DNA of 64,000 bases from Siphonodentalium dalli (GCA_032622095.1 CP136064.1:142805954-142869953); one strand, 5' to 3'. Positions 1 through 12,526 are shown, counted from the first letter of the stretch. Notes: generated from the sequence alone by a model not told the origin. Numbers and translations: made by a program.

Positions 1-1700
1 TATCGCCCGTACTTCTTCAGTAGGGTGGTCTGAATGAGATCATATCTTAACAACGTCCATCGGGACTCAGGAAGTGCAACTGTTCGTATGGGAGACCGGT
101 GCACGTTAGAACGTGAGGTATATTGAAACACCCCACTTCTCTTGTTAAAAAATAAAACAGCATAATTATACAATTGCCACTTATTTGTAGAAAACACTCT
201 TGTATGCACAAATAACACAAAAAATATCAGACTATTCTCGGAATGGTATAAGAGTTATGAACAAAAATCGTTTTTGAGGGGTATGAAGTAATTTTTTAGA
301 TTTTCAGGTTTCATCAATGTTCAAGATAAAATTTCGAGACATAGGCCTAAAGGGTGTAAATTATGCCAATTGCATGATCCAGTTTCATTTCGTTTCACTC
401 ATAACTAAAAAAATTACCGATTAATTAGTGTCTTTTTAAGACCGTGTACCATTAGACCCTTTTACCATGGTCGGGGCATGTTGGAACACCCATTTTTGTG
501 TCCCCATATATAGTGCGACTTACGGAAAACTCCATCAAAATTATGCATTGCTCAAGGTACTATAATTAACTATTATGGGAAAAAATCAGATGGAATTATG
601 GATCAATGCATCTCAGTTGCTTGCAAACCATGTCCTAAATGTGATTTCAATACGTTTTCGTTGATGAATAGGCCTAATTTGTATCGATAACTCTAACACG
701 GTTAGTAACACCCCTTCCAAATTTTACCTTGCTACGTCCCTCCTGAATGTGAAACGACGTTTTCAGGTGCTGCGTTTTCCAGTGATGACGATTTCTCGAA
801 CATACTTTATTTACCGGACTCAGCTATTATGTTTCATACTAGCAATTTAATATAGTTCTTGGAATATATTAGTGGTTTTACCTCTTTTATACATTGATTT
901 CATATGTACGTGTCCCTATAATACGATCAGTGTTCTGACATACCCCGGTCGATGTTCCAATTTGCCCCTAATAATTTCAAACAACCCGGCCGGGGCATGT
1001 TGGAACGAAATTATTTTCGATTTTACATGTAAAAGCGAAATAGATCATAAATAATGATAGAAGTAGATGCCATATGATATTTCAAGTCTTTGGTATACTT
1101 TATAATAAAAGTTGAAAAAGGAAGGGGACCGGCCATGCTCACATTTCCATGTATAGCCTATAGGATGCCCCGCTCTCCCCTATGTCAGCGACCTATTATA
1201 CATACCGGTACAGAGGTCCCAAGTTTAATGCCACGCTTACTGTAAAGAAGGGGTTAATGCCAGAAATTATCGACCGTAAGTACTTCATCAGTGGGGTTAC
1301 CCAAAATAGATAATATCATAACAACTTTCGTCGCGACAAGAGAAGTGCAACTTTTCGTATGTCGCCGAGCTATTGTATGCCTAATGACACGTACATGTAG
1401 GCCTATTGTATGCCACGGTGCAGGTCCAAGAAGGTGTTAATGCCAGAAATTATCGACATAATATCATAATTACAACGTTAAGTTCACCGGCCGGGCCGGG
1501 AGACAGGAAATTCACAAATTCTCAGAGTCATATGTTTGCGAGCTATATAATTAATGATTCTATGTTAAATGTGGTCCAACTGGTCCTTATGCCACGTCTC
1601 AACATGCCAATCACACAGTATGACAGCCCCACAACACGCAACCACGTGCACTTGACCCCGCCTTAAACTATATTAGAATATATTAATATTCATATGAGTA
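1..1700. repeat. Non-coding tract with dispersed, partly inverted repeats
   Basis: No convincing gene. The first 110 bases recur in diverged form near 1,268-1,370 (shared pieces include AGAAGTGCAACTTTTCGTATG-like and GTACTTC.TCAGT blocks), and again in part near 1,430-1,475. The motif GGGGCATGTTGGAAC occurs near 474 and 991, and an inverted version (GATGTTCCAA) near 950, so this looks like several decayed copies of a small inverted-repeat element. Short open frames here have no recognisable domains. Confidence 0.45.
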
Positions 1701-2119
1701 TACAATAGCTCGCTGACTATTAGGTGTTACCAAATCTAGCGCGGATAATTCCTTGTGGTGTTTTGAGTTAATTTTGTCGCGAATCAACGCGGATTGACAG
1801 AAGGAAATGGTGTATTGGCTACAAACGGATAAACTGTGGACTTATATATAAGATTCGCCGATTTTTCCGCATGGATGTGCGCAAATATCGAAAAAGACTG
1901 AATTTCATGTGACAAAACAAATTTCAATTCCCGGAACAGTAAGAATTAAGTTACGATAACGAAACGGATCAACTATAGTATTGAACAGTACATCAGCTAC
2001 CTGGCCATCTGGCCATAACCAAAATATTGTCTCAAAATTGAATTTCTGGTACCGGTACAAGCATGATGTAGTGCCAGTGGCCTGCTCATGCACCTGTCCA
2101 GAAGAAGAAGAATTGAGAA

Positions 2120-2695
2120 GTTTGAAATTGAAGATCATGGACTACGCAGACACCATCTGGGACCCCTACCAACAAAATCACATCGACAAGCTGGAAAGAA
2201 TCCAGCGTAGAGCAGCCCGTTTCATTAAAAGAGACTATAAGAGCAAAGAAGATGGATATATGACCAAGATCCTCTACGAGCTAGATTTACCAACATCGCA
2301 GAAACGGCGGAAAATAAATCGGCTGGGATTCATGAGTAAGGTGGTGGGCGGATTGGTCCCGGCTATACCCCCTAATCAATACTTTACACCCGAAACAAGG
2401 CGTCTTAGATCGCAGAGCAAAGTTCTGACAGGCTACGTCACCAGCCAAATTCCTCGGCACCTAATAAGGAACAACAGTCAGTGTTACGAGGCTATACCAT
2501 ACGTGTCAGCTCAATTTGCTAATTCCACATTTGTTCGAACTATATGCGACTGGAATCAGCTGGAGGAATCCTTAATCCTACAACAACAGCCTGTGGATTC
2601 CTTCAAGAGTGCGCTGAAGGAAAAGATCTGAGACTCTCTCGCCCGCTGCGAAATTACCAGAATTGGGATCTGCAGCGTAACCATTCAGATTCAGA
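2120..2695 (+). pseudogene. 5'-truncated LINE: C-terminal end of ORF2
   Basis: An open frame ending at 2,631 encodes the region downstream of the reverse transcriptase in Jockey/CR1/L2-type LINEs. It shows MDYADTIWDPYQQNHIDKLE, then RIQRRAARFIKRDY and an LDLPTSQKRRKINRLGFM block, then DWNQLEE near the end. These are the usual thumb/C-terminal motifs (YAxxxWDP, QRRAARF, WNxL). The catalytic FADD/YADD domain is missing, so the copy is 5'-truncated, as is common for target-primed insertion. Just after the stop, another frame reads YQNWDLQRNHSDSD and then stops, so the true C-terminus was probably displaced by a frameshift. The open frame upstream of about 2,120 does not look like LINE sequence. 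The clade cannot be fixed from this fragment. Confidence 0.8.
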
Positions 2696-2882
2696 TTGAT
2701 CCACGATAGTAAGGGGTCTGTACATGTAGTAAGTACTGATAGTGATATAAAGCCTGCTGTACAATAATACTACTTTTGCTGTTTTACTGGTCTTAGCTCA
2801 AGTTAACTGAGTACTGTGTCAATGTGACATTGTTAATTCAGTTCCACTCTAATGTACATTAACTGGCAATGATGCATCACTA

Positions 2883-3105
2883 TTAAAGGCACCAGTAATC
2901 CCTAAATACCAGGAGGACGCGGCGTAGAAACTTGGTACAACAGTTGTTACACGACAAAGAAAATTATCAACAAGTGAGCGTCATCATCAAAATTGCAAAT
3001 TAAAACACGGCAATGGTAAATTGGTAATCCCTACATACATGTACCAGGAGGACAAGGCATTGAAACTTGGGACAACAGTTGTTACACGGCAAAGAAATTT
3101 AAAAC
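2883..3105. repeat. Two-unit tandem repeat
   Basis: Two copies, about 135-140 bases apart, of a block containing AATCCCTA, ACCAGGAGGAC, GAAACTTGG and ACAACAGTTGTTACAC. The left edge reads TTAAAGGCACC, which resembles the TTAA-flanked ends of the MITEs elsewhere in the window. No coding potential seen. Confidence 0.7.
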
Positions 3106-3398
3106 ACACTGCAGATGAATGTTTATACATGTACTGTGCAGTCGAGATCACCTGGACTACAAATATTTAAGGATTATACTATTTGATGAGTAGATGCGTG
3201 ACTGATAAAAGAATTAAAGACTCCATATTTACTCGGAAGATAACAGTATACGATGCCATACAGTTGTTCCATAACACCTCAACCTTTGGTGGATAACAGT
3301 AAAACTAATGAAAATGATGAAAGCCAGACTCAACATCAAGACTACATGTGCATGCATAAGTGACGGTTCAATGATTTTGACTCCATCAGATGATATTT

Positions 3399-3751
3399 GA
3401 GCGACACCAATTTTTAAGTCTGGTTTACGATAATGTGGGGAGAAAAAAAGTAGATGCAGGAGGGAAAAAAATAAAAATAAAAAAGATTGTCCCCCCAATT
3501 TATATCAAGTACATCGTGGAATTTTACATAAATTTTACAAAAATTGTGAAAAAATGTTTTTGAATGAAATTCTGTTCAAACCAAACAAGACATATCTTGT
3601 CATGAAATACATGAAACTGTAAATGATCATAAGCAGAACCGGATGCGACAGCACATGAAAATCAGTACGCGTGTAAAATATTTTGGGACAAAAAAAGTTA
3701 AATTTTGTAGGAGGTGTTCGTAAACCAGACTTAAAAATTGGTGTCGCCTTA
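3399..3751. mobile_element. MITE-like element, TIR GCGACACCAATTTTTAAGTC
   Basis: Terminal inverted repeats of about 30 bases: GCGACACCAATTTTTAAGTC at the left and its complement, ending GGTGTCGCCTTA, at the right. The interior has A/T homopolymers and no transposase. A second copy of the family lies at 14,157-14,549 in the opposite orientation, with matching internal sequence (for example the GCATCCGGTTCTGCTTATGA stretch, here as its complement). The outermost bases (TAAGG...CCTTA) allow a TA target duplication, as in Tc1/mariner-type elements, but the left end here is altered, so the superfamily is unproven. Confidence 0.8.
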
Positions 3752-5403
3752 GGCTCATGTTAACACAGGTTCACATATTCTCAAAATAATTGTCTCCCTC
3801 AACCATACTAGTATTTATATTTGATAGAACCTCAGTGAGACCATGTTGAAAATTACCATCAATGCAGTTCCAGTGTTGACGCAACGCGGTCATGTTACTT
3901 CAAACCAGTTGCAATGTTCCTTAGGCCAGAGAAAAAAGATACTATGTTTCCGTACATCGACCGACCCTAAAAATAACCCGCCGACCCTAAACTTTTTATT
4001 GATATTTTGAGAAAAAGTCAAAATTTTCGCAATTTTAATTTCCTGAGAGTGGATCTCCTGCCTGCTTTATGTCTTGTTTGGGACTTATGGAACACTATCA
4101 ACAGACATGGTGGGTGTGTATCTGTATATATACATGTAAAGAGGTTATCACTGCATATATTAGGGGTATACATGTAGCAGTCTATGTAAACATACACTCA
4201 GATTCATACTGATACTGAGTCTATTGCATTCCCATCAACTTTTCATTTCTGAACGGTTGTGGGCTTCCCCCAAATTACGTCACACCACACTAAATATAAA
4301 TCTGAAATTAGTTGTGATTGACAGGCGTAAACGTGGTCACGTGCCAGTGCCGTCATGGCCGCTTCAACCCTGTGAAGCCGATTCTAAGAATCGGAATTAA
4401 TAGTTGCAGGGTTTGTGACTTTTCGTTCGGCGGTTGTTTTACTGACAATAAAGGGAAGCAGCTAGCTTCCGGGATCCAAAATAATATGTACAATAACTAA
4501 GACAGATCTTCTTGAAATTATAAAAAATGTCACTTTATGTGGATCTCTTGGACTCAAAACGAATTATTTTTTAGATTAATTGGCCAGGCGATTTGTCGCC
4601 CATGTTGTCAAAAAATAACACAAATCAACGGCCACGAATCAAAAATACATGAATGTCGGGATTATCTGCTAAAAACAACTACAGAACTAAAAAAAAGTTA
4701 AATGACATAACAAAACGATATATCAGTTCCCCAGTACCGGCAGTAGTACCACCGCAGCCAAAACGAGCGAAGAACAACACAATTCTACCACCAACCCCAC
4801 CGAAACCCTCCCGACCTTACACAGCCGTATTATTAGCTCCAAAGATTGGCCAGTTGTACCATAATTACAGTTGCCTGCAATCCAAATTCCAGTGATTCTT
4901 GATTTTAAACTTTCGACCGCTCGTCAACAATCTACTTTATTTGTCGATTTGTGAATTTCTCTTCCGGTATAACATGACGTCATGGATACTATTTTAACAA
5001 CATTTAGCCACACCTTCGGAATTTCCACACCGAGAGCACGTGACATGTTACTAGTTTTTTATTGGGGCACACATTTCTTGGAGCTAAGTTTTGATTGGCG
5101 GTAATTACAAGGAATCCCGGGTTTGGGAAATGAAAACTGAACGAAAGGTCGTCAGACCCACTATTTTTTATATGTGGGTATGTAGTTTACTCCAGACTGT
5201 ACATGTAGCTACTGTTTCCAAAAACCAGGCATGCTCGGGCGTACTGGCTACCCCCAGACACTGGGATGTAATCGTCACAATACATGTACGGTATAATTGC
5301 GGTATTATTGGTAAAATTCTTATAAAAAGTTAGTGACATCAATTTTGTACCAAGTTTATAGCCAAATTTATGAAAATGTGGTATGTGAATAATAAAAAAC
5401 ATT
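3752..5403. other. Intergenic tract, possible small exon or promoter, unproven
   Basis: No gene can be called. A short frame on + (4,653-4,895) would encode an 80-residue basic, proline-rich peptide (NNYRTKKKLND, then PPQPKRAKNN and PPTPPKPSRPY). Nearby are a perfect CRE-type palindrome TGACGTCA (4,975-4,982) and CACGTG boxes (near 4,338 and 5,038). This could be a decayed first exon and promoter, or chance. No matching exon or clear splice pair is visible. Confidence 0.2.
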
Positions 5404-5640
5404 CGTAAGCATGAAGTAAGTTTGATTTTTTATCAATCTTAATGTATATTTCCACTGTGTTGATCAAGTAATACTTTCCCCATGGCACGGGTTGGCATTT
5501 TATGTCACTTTGGTTGAGGTAGTTCAATATTTCTGCAGCTGGATAAAAAATATCAAAATAAAATAAAATAAAAAAAATTCCCTACCTACCTACCCTAATT
5601 TTTTCGCTATGTTACCGGAAACATACAATCTTATTTCTTT
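5404..5640. repeat. Dispersed repeat, three copies in window
   Basis: About 235 bases starting GTAAGCATGAAGTAAGTTT and ending GGAAACATACAAT. It recurs with moderate divergence at 25,345-25,573 and, through the tandem duplication, at 35,298-35,526. Shared landmarks are TATTTCCACTGTGTT.ATCAA, AATATTTCTGCAGCTGGA, an AAAATA-rich run and CCTACC.ACCTACCCTAATTT. No protein-coding potential; probably a non-autonomous element or part of one. Confidence 0.75.
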
Positions 5641-5681
5641 GGCCTTGGCATGGTAATTCGTGAAAATAAATGTCAATGCAA

Positions 5682-6616
5682 CTTACTCTCAGGCTCCAAA
5701 TAAAAGTGCAGGCCCAAATAATAGTGCAGGGGGGAAATTCCATTGAAAGTTAATAAAAGTACATACCCAAATAATAGTGCAGGGGGAACTCTGAGCAAAA
5801 CATCAGCTGTGGTTTCAGGTTAACCAAATAATTTTTATAGCAGGTTCAAGTATACGAGTCAACATGTAGTACAGGTACATGTATGTATCATGTGGTGTTT
5901 TTTTGGTTTGCCACATACTTGAATATGTACTCTTGAGTGCCTAATGTACGATTATTAAAATTGAGGTAAAATTCCCACCTGTACGATCGTTATTTGGTCC
6001 TGTACGTTTATTAAATTAACCAAAAGAAATAATTCACCAATCTTAAATTGTGTTATTCATATAAGAAATGAACGGCGGTCATGGGGTTTTGACCGCGAGA
6101 AAAAATCAGCAAACTTCGGGGTTCATGCAGAGTTTGCTGATTTTTTTAACGCGGTCAAAACCCATGACCACGTTGCATCCACCGTTTATTATTTATATTT
6201 ATATACTTAAATTCATTATGAACTAGGATTGTATGTCTTTCCCACTATTTATTCATCTATTTAAACGAACGCGTGGAGTTCAGTTCAGACAGTTCGAATC
6301 CTTGTTTTTTGGAAAACCAAACATTTTGAGAATCCGTTCATGGAGAACGGAAGAAACGCAATTTCACAGTAAAGTATACACATATGACAAAATGTCTTGT
6401 TTAGCTAGTAACTAATGTAGACGTGTTGATCATTTTTACATCTGAATCATATAGAAATCTTGAATTTGTGCTGATTTAAATTTTCATAGCTTCAAAATAT
6501 TAATAAACGTGCAGACCCAAATAAGCACTGTGCAGGGGGGGGGGGGGATTTCCCAAGAAAAATAATAAACGTGCATGCAGCTGGTGCATGCATGTTTATT
6601 TGGAGCCCAAGAGTAA
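5682..6616. mobile_element. Inverted-repeat element with repeated AAATAANAGTGCAGG ends
   Basis: The left end reads TTACTCTCAGGCTCCAAATA and the right end GGAGCCCAAGAGTAAAG, which is its complement with one mismatch. Just inside each end is a motif of the type CCAAATAATAGTGCAGGGGG (left, three copies) or AATAAACGTGCAGACCC (right), next to a G-run. The interior has no transposase and contains a separate hairpin (6,077-6,169). The ends fit a foldback element with short subterminal tandem repeats. Confidence 0.7.
6077..6169. repeat. Perfect-stem hairpin nested in the 5.7-6.6 kb element
   Basis: GGTCATGGGGTTTTGACCGCG and AAAAAATCAGCAAACT on the left are mirrored by AGTTTGCTGATTTTTT and GCGGTCAAAACCCATGACC on the right, around a short loop. 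It is probably a very small MITE. Confidence 0.75.
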
Positions 6617-7707
6617 AGAGGTGAATGTTACATGTAAGTTGTTATTAACGAAATGGAACGATGCCTTTAATAGGTTCCACCAGCAATAAGTCGCGACTTC
6701 TTTATATTGGCCTGACAGATTGGTTTTTGTTGGGTCATGCCTGTCGACCATTATGATGGCCACATATATTGTCATATAACAGCGATTTACGATCTGTCTT
6801 GTTGGCTCATAATATAAATTAAGAAATTGGCCTTGTGTTCGTTCCTTGCGTAAAAAAATATTTTTTAGTACAAACGTCCTCATTGATTGTGTCCCTCGAC
6901 TCCTCGTGTAGTTGGTCAAGTAACTTACATGTATGTACATGTACAGACCACTCACAAATTTCTTAGAAAAGCGACCACATGTTCGAATCTACTTTGCGAT
7001 TTTGGAGCAACGCATTTGTAAATGCGTTCATATTTTAACACATTTACCTTGATTTATTCACAAACAAATGTCTTGATGCAGGCCTTAAAATCCATCAGAT
7101 GTTTTGCAATAATCAAAATGTTAGTGTTTCACTTTCTACAGGGAATCAAGACTTTTTACTAGAATCAAAATGAGAATCATGATTCTCAGATTCTGATTGT
7201 AAAACAATTAATGTCAACAGTGTTTATTTATGTTTATTCCATTTTGAATGGAAAACTACATCATGAATGTCCGATTCCGAACATATACATGTACACCAGG
7301 AGTGGGAAAATAACACAGAATTATTCAGATGTGAATTTAAATTAAACAAAATTAAAACTAAAATTGCAAAATACACTATCGTATCGTTATTTGAGTGTTC
7401 ATACTAGTATACTTTTTCGGAGCAATGATCGGTAATTTCAATGCGACTGCGATTATTCCCAATGCAGTGCATTTAATTTAAATGCTGTCATTAAGGCATT
7501 TACAAAGTGGCGTGACACAATGCACCCTCAATGCATTTTAAATGCAACAACCGCATTTCATTGATCCACGTTGTAAAGGACATTTATTTTTAGAATACAT
7601 GTATGTGTATATAACCACAAGAATAAAGAACAAATCAACTGTTTTTATTACTTTGTAAACCTCTGATGTTTCCCATACAGTATACATTTGTATATTATAA
7701 ACCATGT
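6617..7707. other. Non-coding tract, nothing recognised
   Basis: AT-rich, without coding potential or a clear repeat. Around 7,440-7,560 there are several variants of AATGCATTTAAATGC-like sequence (a GCATTTAAAT-rich stretch), which may be a decayed short repeat. Confidence 0.4.
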
Positions 7708-7930
7708 TACAGTAATTCTAGAGCTAATTAATCGACTCCTTATCTACAGCAGAATTATGGGTAACTTTTCAGGATTTAGTCCGAAATATGGCTTGTTGCC
7801 ATTCATCGGAAGCTCTCACCGAGAGCTTTCCGATGAATGGCATCAACCCATATTTCCGACCAAAATCCTGAAAAGTTACCCATAATTCTGCTGTAGTTAA
7901 GGAGTCGATTAATTAGAGCATTACTGTATA
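7708..7930. mobile_element. Near-perfect foldback (hairpin) MITE, about 220 bp
   Basis: The whole element is one inverted repeat. ACAGTAATTCTAGAGCTAAT, CGACTCCTTATCTACAGCAG and GGGTAACTTTTCAGGATTT on the left are complemented on the right, with the centre near 7,818 (CTCACCGAGAG). The ends contain TAATTAATCGACTCCTTA. A shorter relative lies at 9,404-9,571. Arms of about 105 bases with very few mismatches suggest a young insertion. Confidence 0.85.
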
Positions 7931-9403
7931 TCCTCTATAACTGTTTATTCAACATCACGTGCTGCAATCCATAAATGCGGTTCAGATTTCGATGTCCGGT
8001 TCAACATTATTATCATATGGTTCGATAGCAGAAATACTCAGTTTGGAATGTTATACCATACAAGTTTTACGAGTTGCTCTTGCTCAAGAATGGATAAATT
8101 TATAAACCTGATTTTTGGCGCATTAGTTAGAATTATATTTTTGCACAAGAACACACCACAAATATCGAACTGGACATCAAAAGCAGAACCTGATTGTATC
8201 GATTGCATAAACATAAGAAGTTGGTCACTGACCGACATTTGCTATTCTCTGGTGTGGTTTATAGGACTACCGTATGCAATGCCGACTTAAAAATAAAAAT
8301 TCACATAAACATCGCATGAAGCGGTCTAACCACAAACTCGGGTATTCGCTAATTCCAAATGTATGAACTATCACCATGATATCCCGGTATATCATTGTCA
8401 GGACTGTTTGTACAAAAGGTTGTTATTCTACTATGCATAATTTTGCTATATCATTGTACTCGGACTGTATTGCAATGTAATATATCAGTACATGTACCGG
8501 TATACTGTGTGCACATTATATACATGTAGGCCTACTTTCACTTTAGTATGTGTCATAAAAGACTCATGTTGTTAAATTGAAAAAAAACATGTGTGAAAAC
8601 AGAGAATACATGTACATGTGCCGGTACTATATATACCTCTTTGTGTGCTGTACTACCGGTACTATTCATGTACATACATGTACTACACTACAATAAGAGA
8701 AATTTTAATTGATTCTGCTGCCCTTGTGCCACATGCCTCAAACAAGTATCTGTAGCCAGGCCCACCAGTACCAGGCTACTAGTAAATGAAGTACTGAAAG
8801 TGTCACATCATTAATCGAGCCCAATCTTAGTTATACTAGTCTCTTGTGTAGTTTGGGTTACTATTAATAAGATATTTAATGAATGTTTGGAATGTATGGT
8901 AGCATTCTTACCTGGATCAACATATGCCATGCACAACGCTGGTCATCATATCATCACCGCTGTTGGCAGTAAACCGCTCATCGGGCTATAACAGTTAGAG
9001 TTTTCCATACCAGGGGTAATCTAATCAGTTAAAATTAGTCAATTTAGAGGGAATACCAACCAGTGGAAGACGACATGTATATTCAGATATCAGTTTTCGA
9101 GAAAAACCCCATCTTAGTCGAGCGGACTTAGAATATCGGGGTAATCTTAAATTTCATTCAGCAACACTTTCACGGCAGAATATAAAAATAGTACATTATA
9201 ATCACTTACAGTACATGTACATGTAGCCCAGGTGCAGTGCTAGCCTATATTATATACTACCAAAACTTTTGGTCAGTTTCTCGATGACTGACACAGTGAC
9301 ACTTGTAAACGCTTGAACGGGTATATAGTACATGTGTATGTGAATTAAAGATCTTATTAGTGACACAACACTTCACAAGAGGCTAGACATACATTTGTAA
9401 CTA
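7931..9403. other. Non-coding tract rich in TACATGTA and ACCGGT
   Basis: No gene supported; two overlapping short open frames near 8,040-8,290 on opposite strands have no domain. The stretch 8,480-8,690 is dense in ACATGTAC, TACATGTA and CCGGTA motifs, a general base-composition trait of this genome. Confidence 0.4.
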
Positions 9404-9571
9404 CGGTAATGCTCTAATTAATCGACTCCTTAACCACAGCAGAATTACGGGTAACTCGGGGAGAGCTTTCCGATGAATGGCAACAAGCCATATATCCGAC
9501 TAAATCCTGAAAAGTTACACATAATTCTGCTGTGGTTAAGGGGTCGATTTCTTAGGGCACTACTGTATCTG
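9404..9571. mobile_element. Deleted relative of the 7.7-kb foldback MITE
   Basis: The left arm (GCTCTAATTAATCGACTCCT, ACCACAGCAGAATTACGGGT) and right arm (CCTGAAAAGTTACACATAAT, TCTGCTGTGGTTAAGGGGTCGA) match the 7,708-7,930 element, but most of one inner arm is missing after GGGTAACTC. The inner GAGAGCTTTCCGATGAATGG is preserved. Confidence 0.8.
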
Positions 9572-9609
9572 TTTTAGTGCACATCAAATTTATTTGTTGT
9601 CCCTCCTCC

Positions 9610-12010
9610 GGTCCTACTAAAACCCGACCGCACCCGACCGCACCCGACCGCACCCGACCGGACCCGACCGCACCCGACCGGACCGCCCCCAGGGGTCCGA
9701 GCGAGATGGGGTTTGCACTATCGTGTAGAATGGACCCGAATGTACCAAAGTTCCAATCCCCAAGTCGATAGCTCGAGCGGTCACGGCACTGTTAACCCCT
9801 GACTGGCGGCCGTTTCCGCCAGGTACGGGAAATCCGAAAAGGCGCCGACCGCACCTCCCCTGACTGCCTGACCACGGAAATGGACATTATATCATGAAGT
9901 GAATACCCATATGCATCCATGGGCGATCGGACAAGACGCTAGCTGCAGCGGAAGTGAATAAATTAACCCATACGCTGCTGCCGAATTCGCTATAAATGTA
10001 CGCAAAAATGCCGAAATTAACACCCGCCGACCGGACCGCCCCTATGGGTCCGATCGTGATGAGGTTTGCACTATCGTGTAGAATGGACCCGAATGTACCA
10101 AAGTTCCAATCCCCAAGTCGATAGCTCGAGCAGTCACGGCACTGTTAACCCCTGACTGGCGGCCGTTTCCGCCAGGTACGGGAAATCCGAAAAGGCGCCG
10201 ACCGCACCTCCCCTGACTGCCTGACCACGGAAATGGACATTATATCATGAAGTGAATACCCATATGCATCCATGGGCGATCGGTCAAGTCGCTAGCTGCA
10301 GCGGAAGTGAATAAATTAACCCATACGCTGCTGCCGAATTCGCTATAAATGTACGCAAAAACGCCGAAATTAACACCCGCCGACCGGACCGCCCCTATGG
10401 GTCCGATCGTGATGGGGTTTGCACTAACGTGTAGAATGGACCCGAATGTACCATAGTTCCAATCCTCAAGTCGATAGCTCGAGCGGTCACGGCACTGTTA
10501 ACCCCTGACTGGCGGCCGTTTCCGCCAGGTACGGAAATCCGAAAAGGCGCCGACCGCACCTCCCCTGACTGCCTGACCACGGAAATGGACATTATATCAT
10601 GAAGTGAATACCCATATGCATCCATGGGCGATCGGACAAGTCGCTAGCTGCAGCGGAAGTGAATAAATTAACCCATACGCTGCTGCCGAATTCGCTATAA
10701 ATGTACGCAAAAACGCCGAAATTAACACCCGCCGACCGGACCGCCCCTATGGGTCCGAGCGAGATGGGGTTTGCACTATCGTGTTGAATGGACCCGAATG
10801 TACCATAGTTCCAATCCCCAAGTCGATAGATCGAGCGGTCACGGCACTGTTAACCCCTGACTGGCGGCCGTTTCCGCCAGGTACGGGAAATCCGAAAAGG
10901 CGCCGACCGCACCTCCCCTGACTGCCTGACCACGGAAATGGACATTATATCATGAAGTGAATACCCATATGCATCCATGGGCGATCGGACAAGACGCTAG
11001 CTGCAGCGGAAGTGAATAAATTAACCCATACGCTGCTGCCGAATTCGCTATAAATGTACGCAAAAATGCCGAAATTAACACCCGCCGACCGGACCGCCCC
11101 TATGGGTCCGATCGTGATGGGGTTTGCACTATCGTGTAGAATGGACCCGAATGTACCAAAGTTCCAATCCCCAAGTCGATAGCTCGAGCGGTCACGGCAC
11201 TGTTAACCCCTGACTGGCGGCCGTTTCCGCCAGGTACGGGAAATCCGAAAAGGCGCCGACCGCACCTCCCCTGACTGCCTGACCACGGAAATGGACATTA
11301 TATCAGGATTCACTCCCGCTGCAGCTAGCGACTTGTCCGATCGCCCATGGATGCATAGGGGTATTCACTTCATGATATAATGTCCATTTCCGTGGTCAGG
11401 CAGTCAGGGGAGGTGCGGTCGGCGCCTTTTTGGATTTCCCGTACCTGGCGGAAACGGCCGCCAGTCAGGGGTTAACAGTGCCGTGACCGCTCGATCTATC
11501 GACTTGGGGATTGGAACTATGGTACATTCGGGTCCATTCTACACGATAGTGCAAACCTCATCACGATCGGACCCATAGGGGCGGTCCGGTCGGCGGGTGT
11601 TAATTTCGGCATTTTTGCGTACATTTATAGCGAATTCGGCAGCAGCGTATGGGTTAATTTATTCACTTCCGCTGCAGCTAGCGTCTTGTCCGATCGCCCA
11701 TGGATGCATATGGGTATTCACTTCATGATATAATGTCCATTTCCGTGGTCAGGCAGTCAGGGGAGGTGCGGTCGGCGCCTTTTCGGATTTCCCGTACCTG
11801 GCGGAAACGGCCGCCAGTCAGGGGTTAACAGTGCCGTGACCGCTCGAGCTATCGACTTGGGGATTGGAACTTTGGTACATTCGGGTCCATTCTACACGAT
11901 AGTGCAAACCCCATCTCGCTCGGACCCCTGGGGGCGGTCCGGTCGGGTGCGGTCGGGTCCGGTCGGGTGCGGTCGGGTGCGGTCGGGTGCGGTCGGGTTT
12001 TAGTAGGACC
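9610..12010. mobile_element. Large GC-rich foldback element: STR ends plus 353-bp units
   Basis: Both outer ends are GGTCCTACTAAAACCCGACC followed inward by tandem CCCGACCGCA/CCCGACCGGA decamers (left 9,610-9,690; right 11,931-12,010 on the complement). The interior is a 353-bp unit (starts at 9,676, 10,029, 10,382, 10,734 and 11,087), present about 4.6 times forward and then, after a switch near 11,305, about 1.8 times in reverse. Units are nearly identical. The unit has no open frame of note; apparent frames are artefacts of the repeats. Base composition is much richer in GC than its surroundings. It resembles the Drosophila Foldback layout (inverted repeats made of tandem repeats), but relatedness is not shown. 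No target duplication is obvious (flanks CCCTCCTCC and CCTTTCCTC). Confidence 0.85.
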
Positions 12011-12402
12011 CCTTTCCTCTTATAATTTGTCTTTGGTTGTGTTCGCCATTTCGATGGACAACTACATGTACTGACATCAAATGACTGAAATGAGTCAAAA
12101 TTTAGCAGTGCAGCCAATTATATAGATAAACAGAATTAAATAGCATCCAAATTCCAAATGAGCATAAATGATAAAACAAACTTTATTGAGCACTCTTTTA
12201 ATACTAGTAATTACAGCTACAATGAAAGCACCTAATAAAAATTCTAAGTTTGGTAAAACTGTCTGTATACAAAGTTTATCTGGCCGTGATGAATAAAACC
12301 TATAAATAGGATCATATACATGTATGTTAGATATCATTACATGATTATTTGAAAACACATATCCGTATGGAAAACAAACTATTTTAGTATTTTACCACTG
12401 GC

Positions 12403-12526
12403 CAAGTGGTCCTGCTAATATGCTATGATGCTGGTGGTCCTGCTGAATTGCTATGATGCGGGTAGTGCAATTCATAGCAATTAAGCAGGACCCAACCGCA
12501 TCATAGCACATTAGCAGGAACACTTG
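12403..12526. mobile_element. Small foldback, two tandem units per arm, GGTCCTGCTAA ends
   Basis: The left arm carries GTGGTCCTGCTAATATGCTA and then a second GTGGTCCTGCTGAATTGCTA, each followed by TGATGC. The right arm carries both again in complement (GCAATTAAGCAGGACCCAAC, then GCATCATAGCACATTAGCAGG). The outermost bases CAAGTG/CACTTG are also paired. The end motif GGTCCTGCTAA is close to the GGTCCTACTAAA ends of the 9.6-12.0 kb and 42.5-45.0 kb elements. Confidence 0.8.

Noticed and set aside
4318-4500. 60-residue Cys-rich frame near CACGTG boxes
   Set aside because: No recognisable fold, no signal peptide and no partner exon; could not be distinguished from chance.
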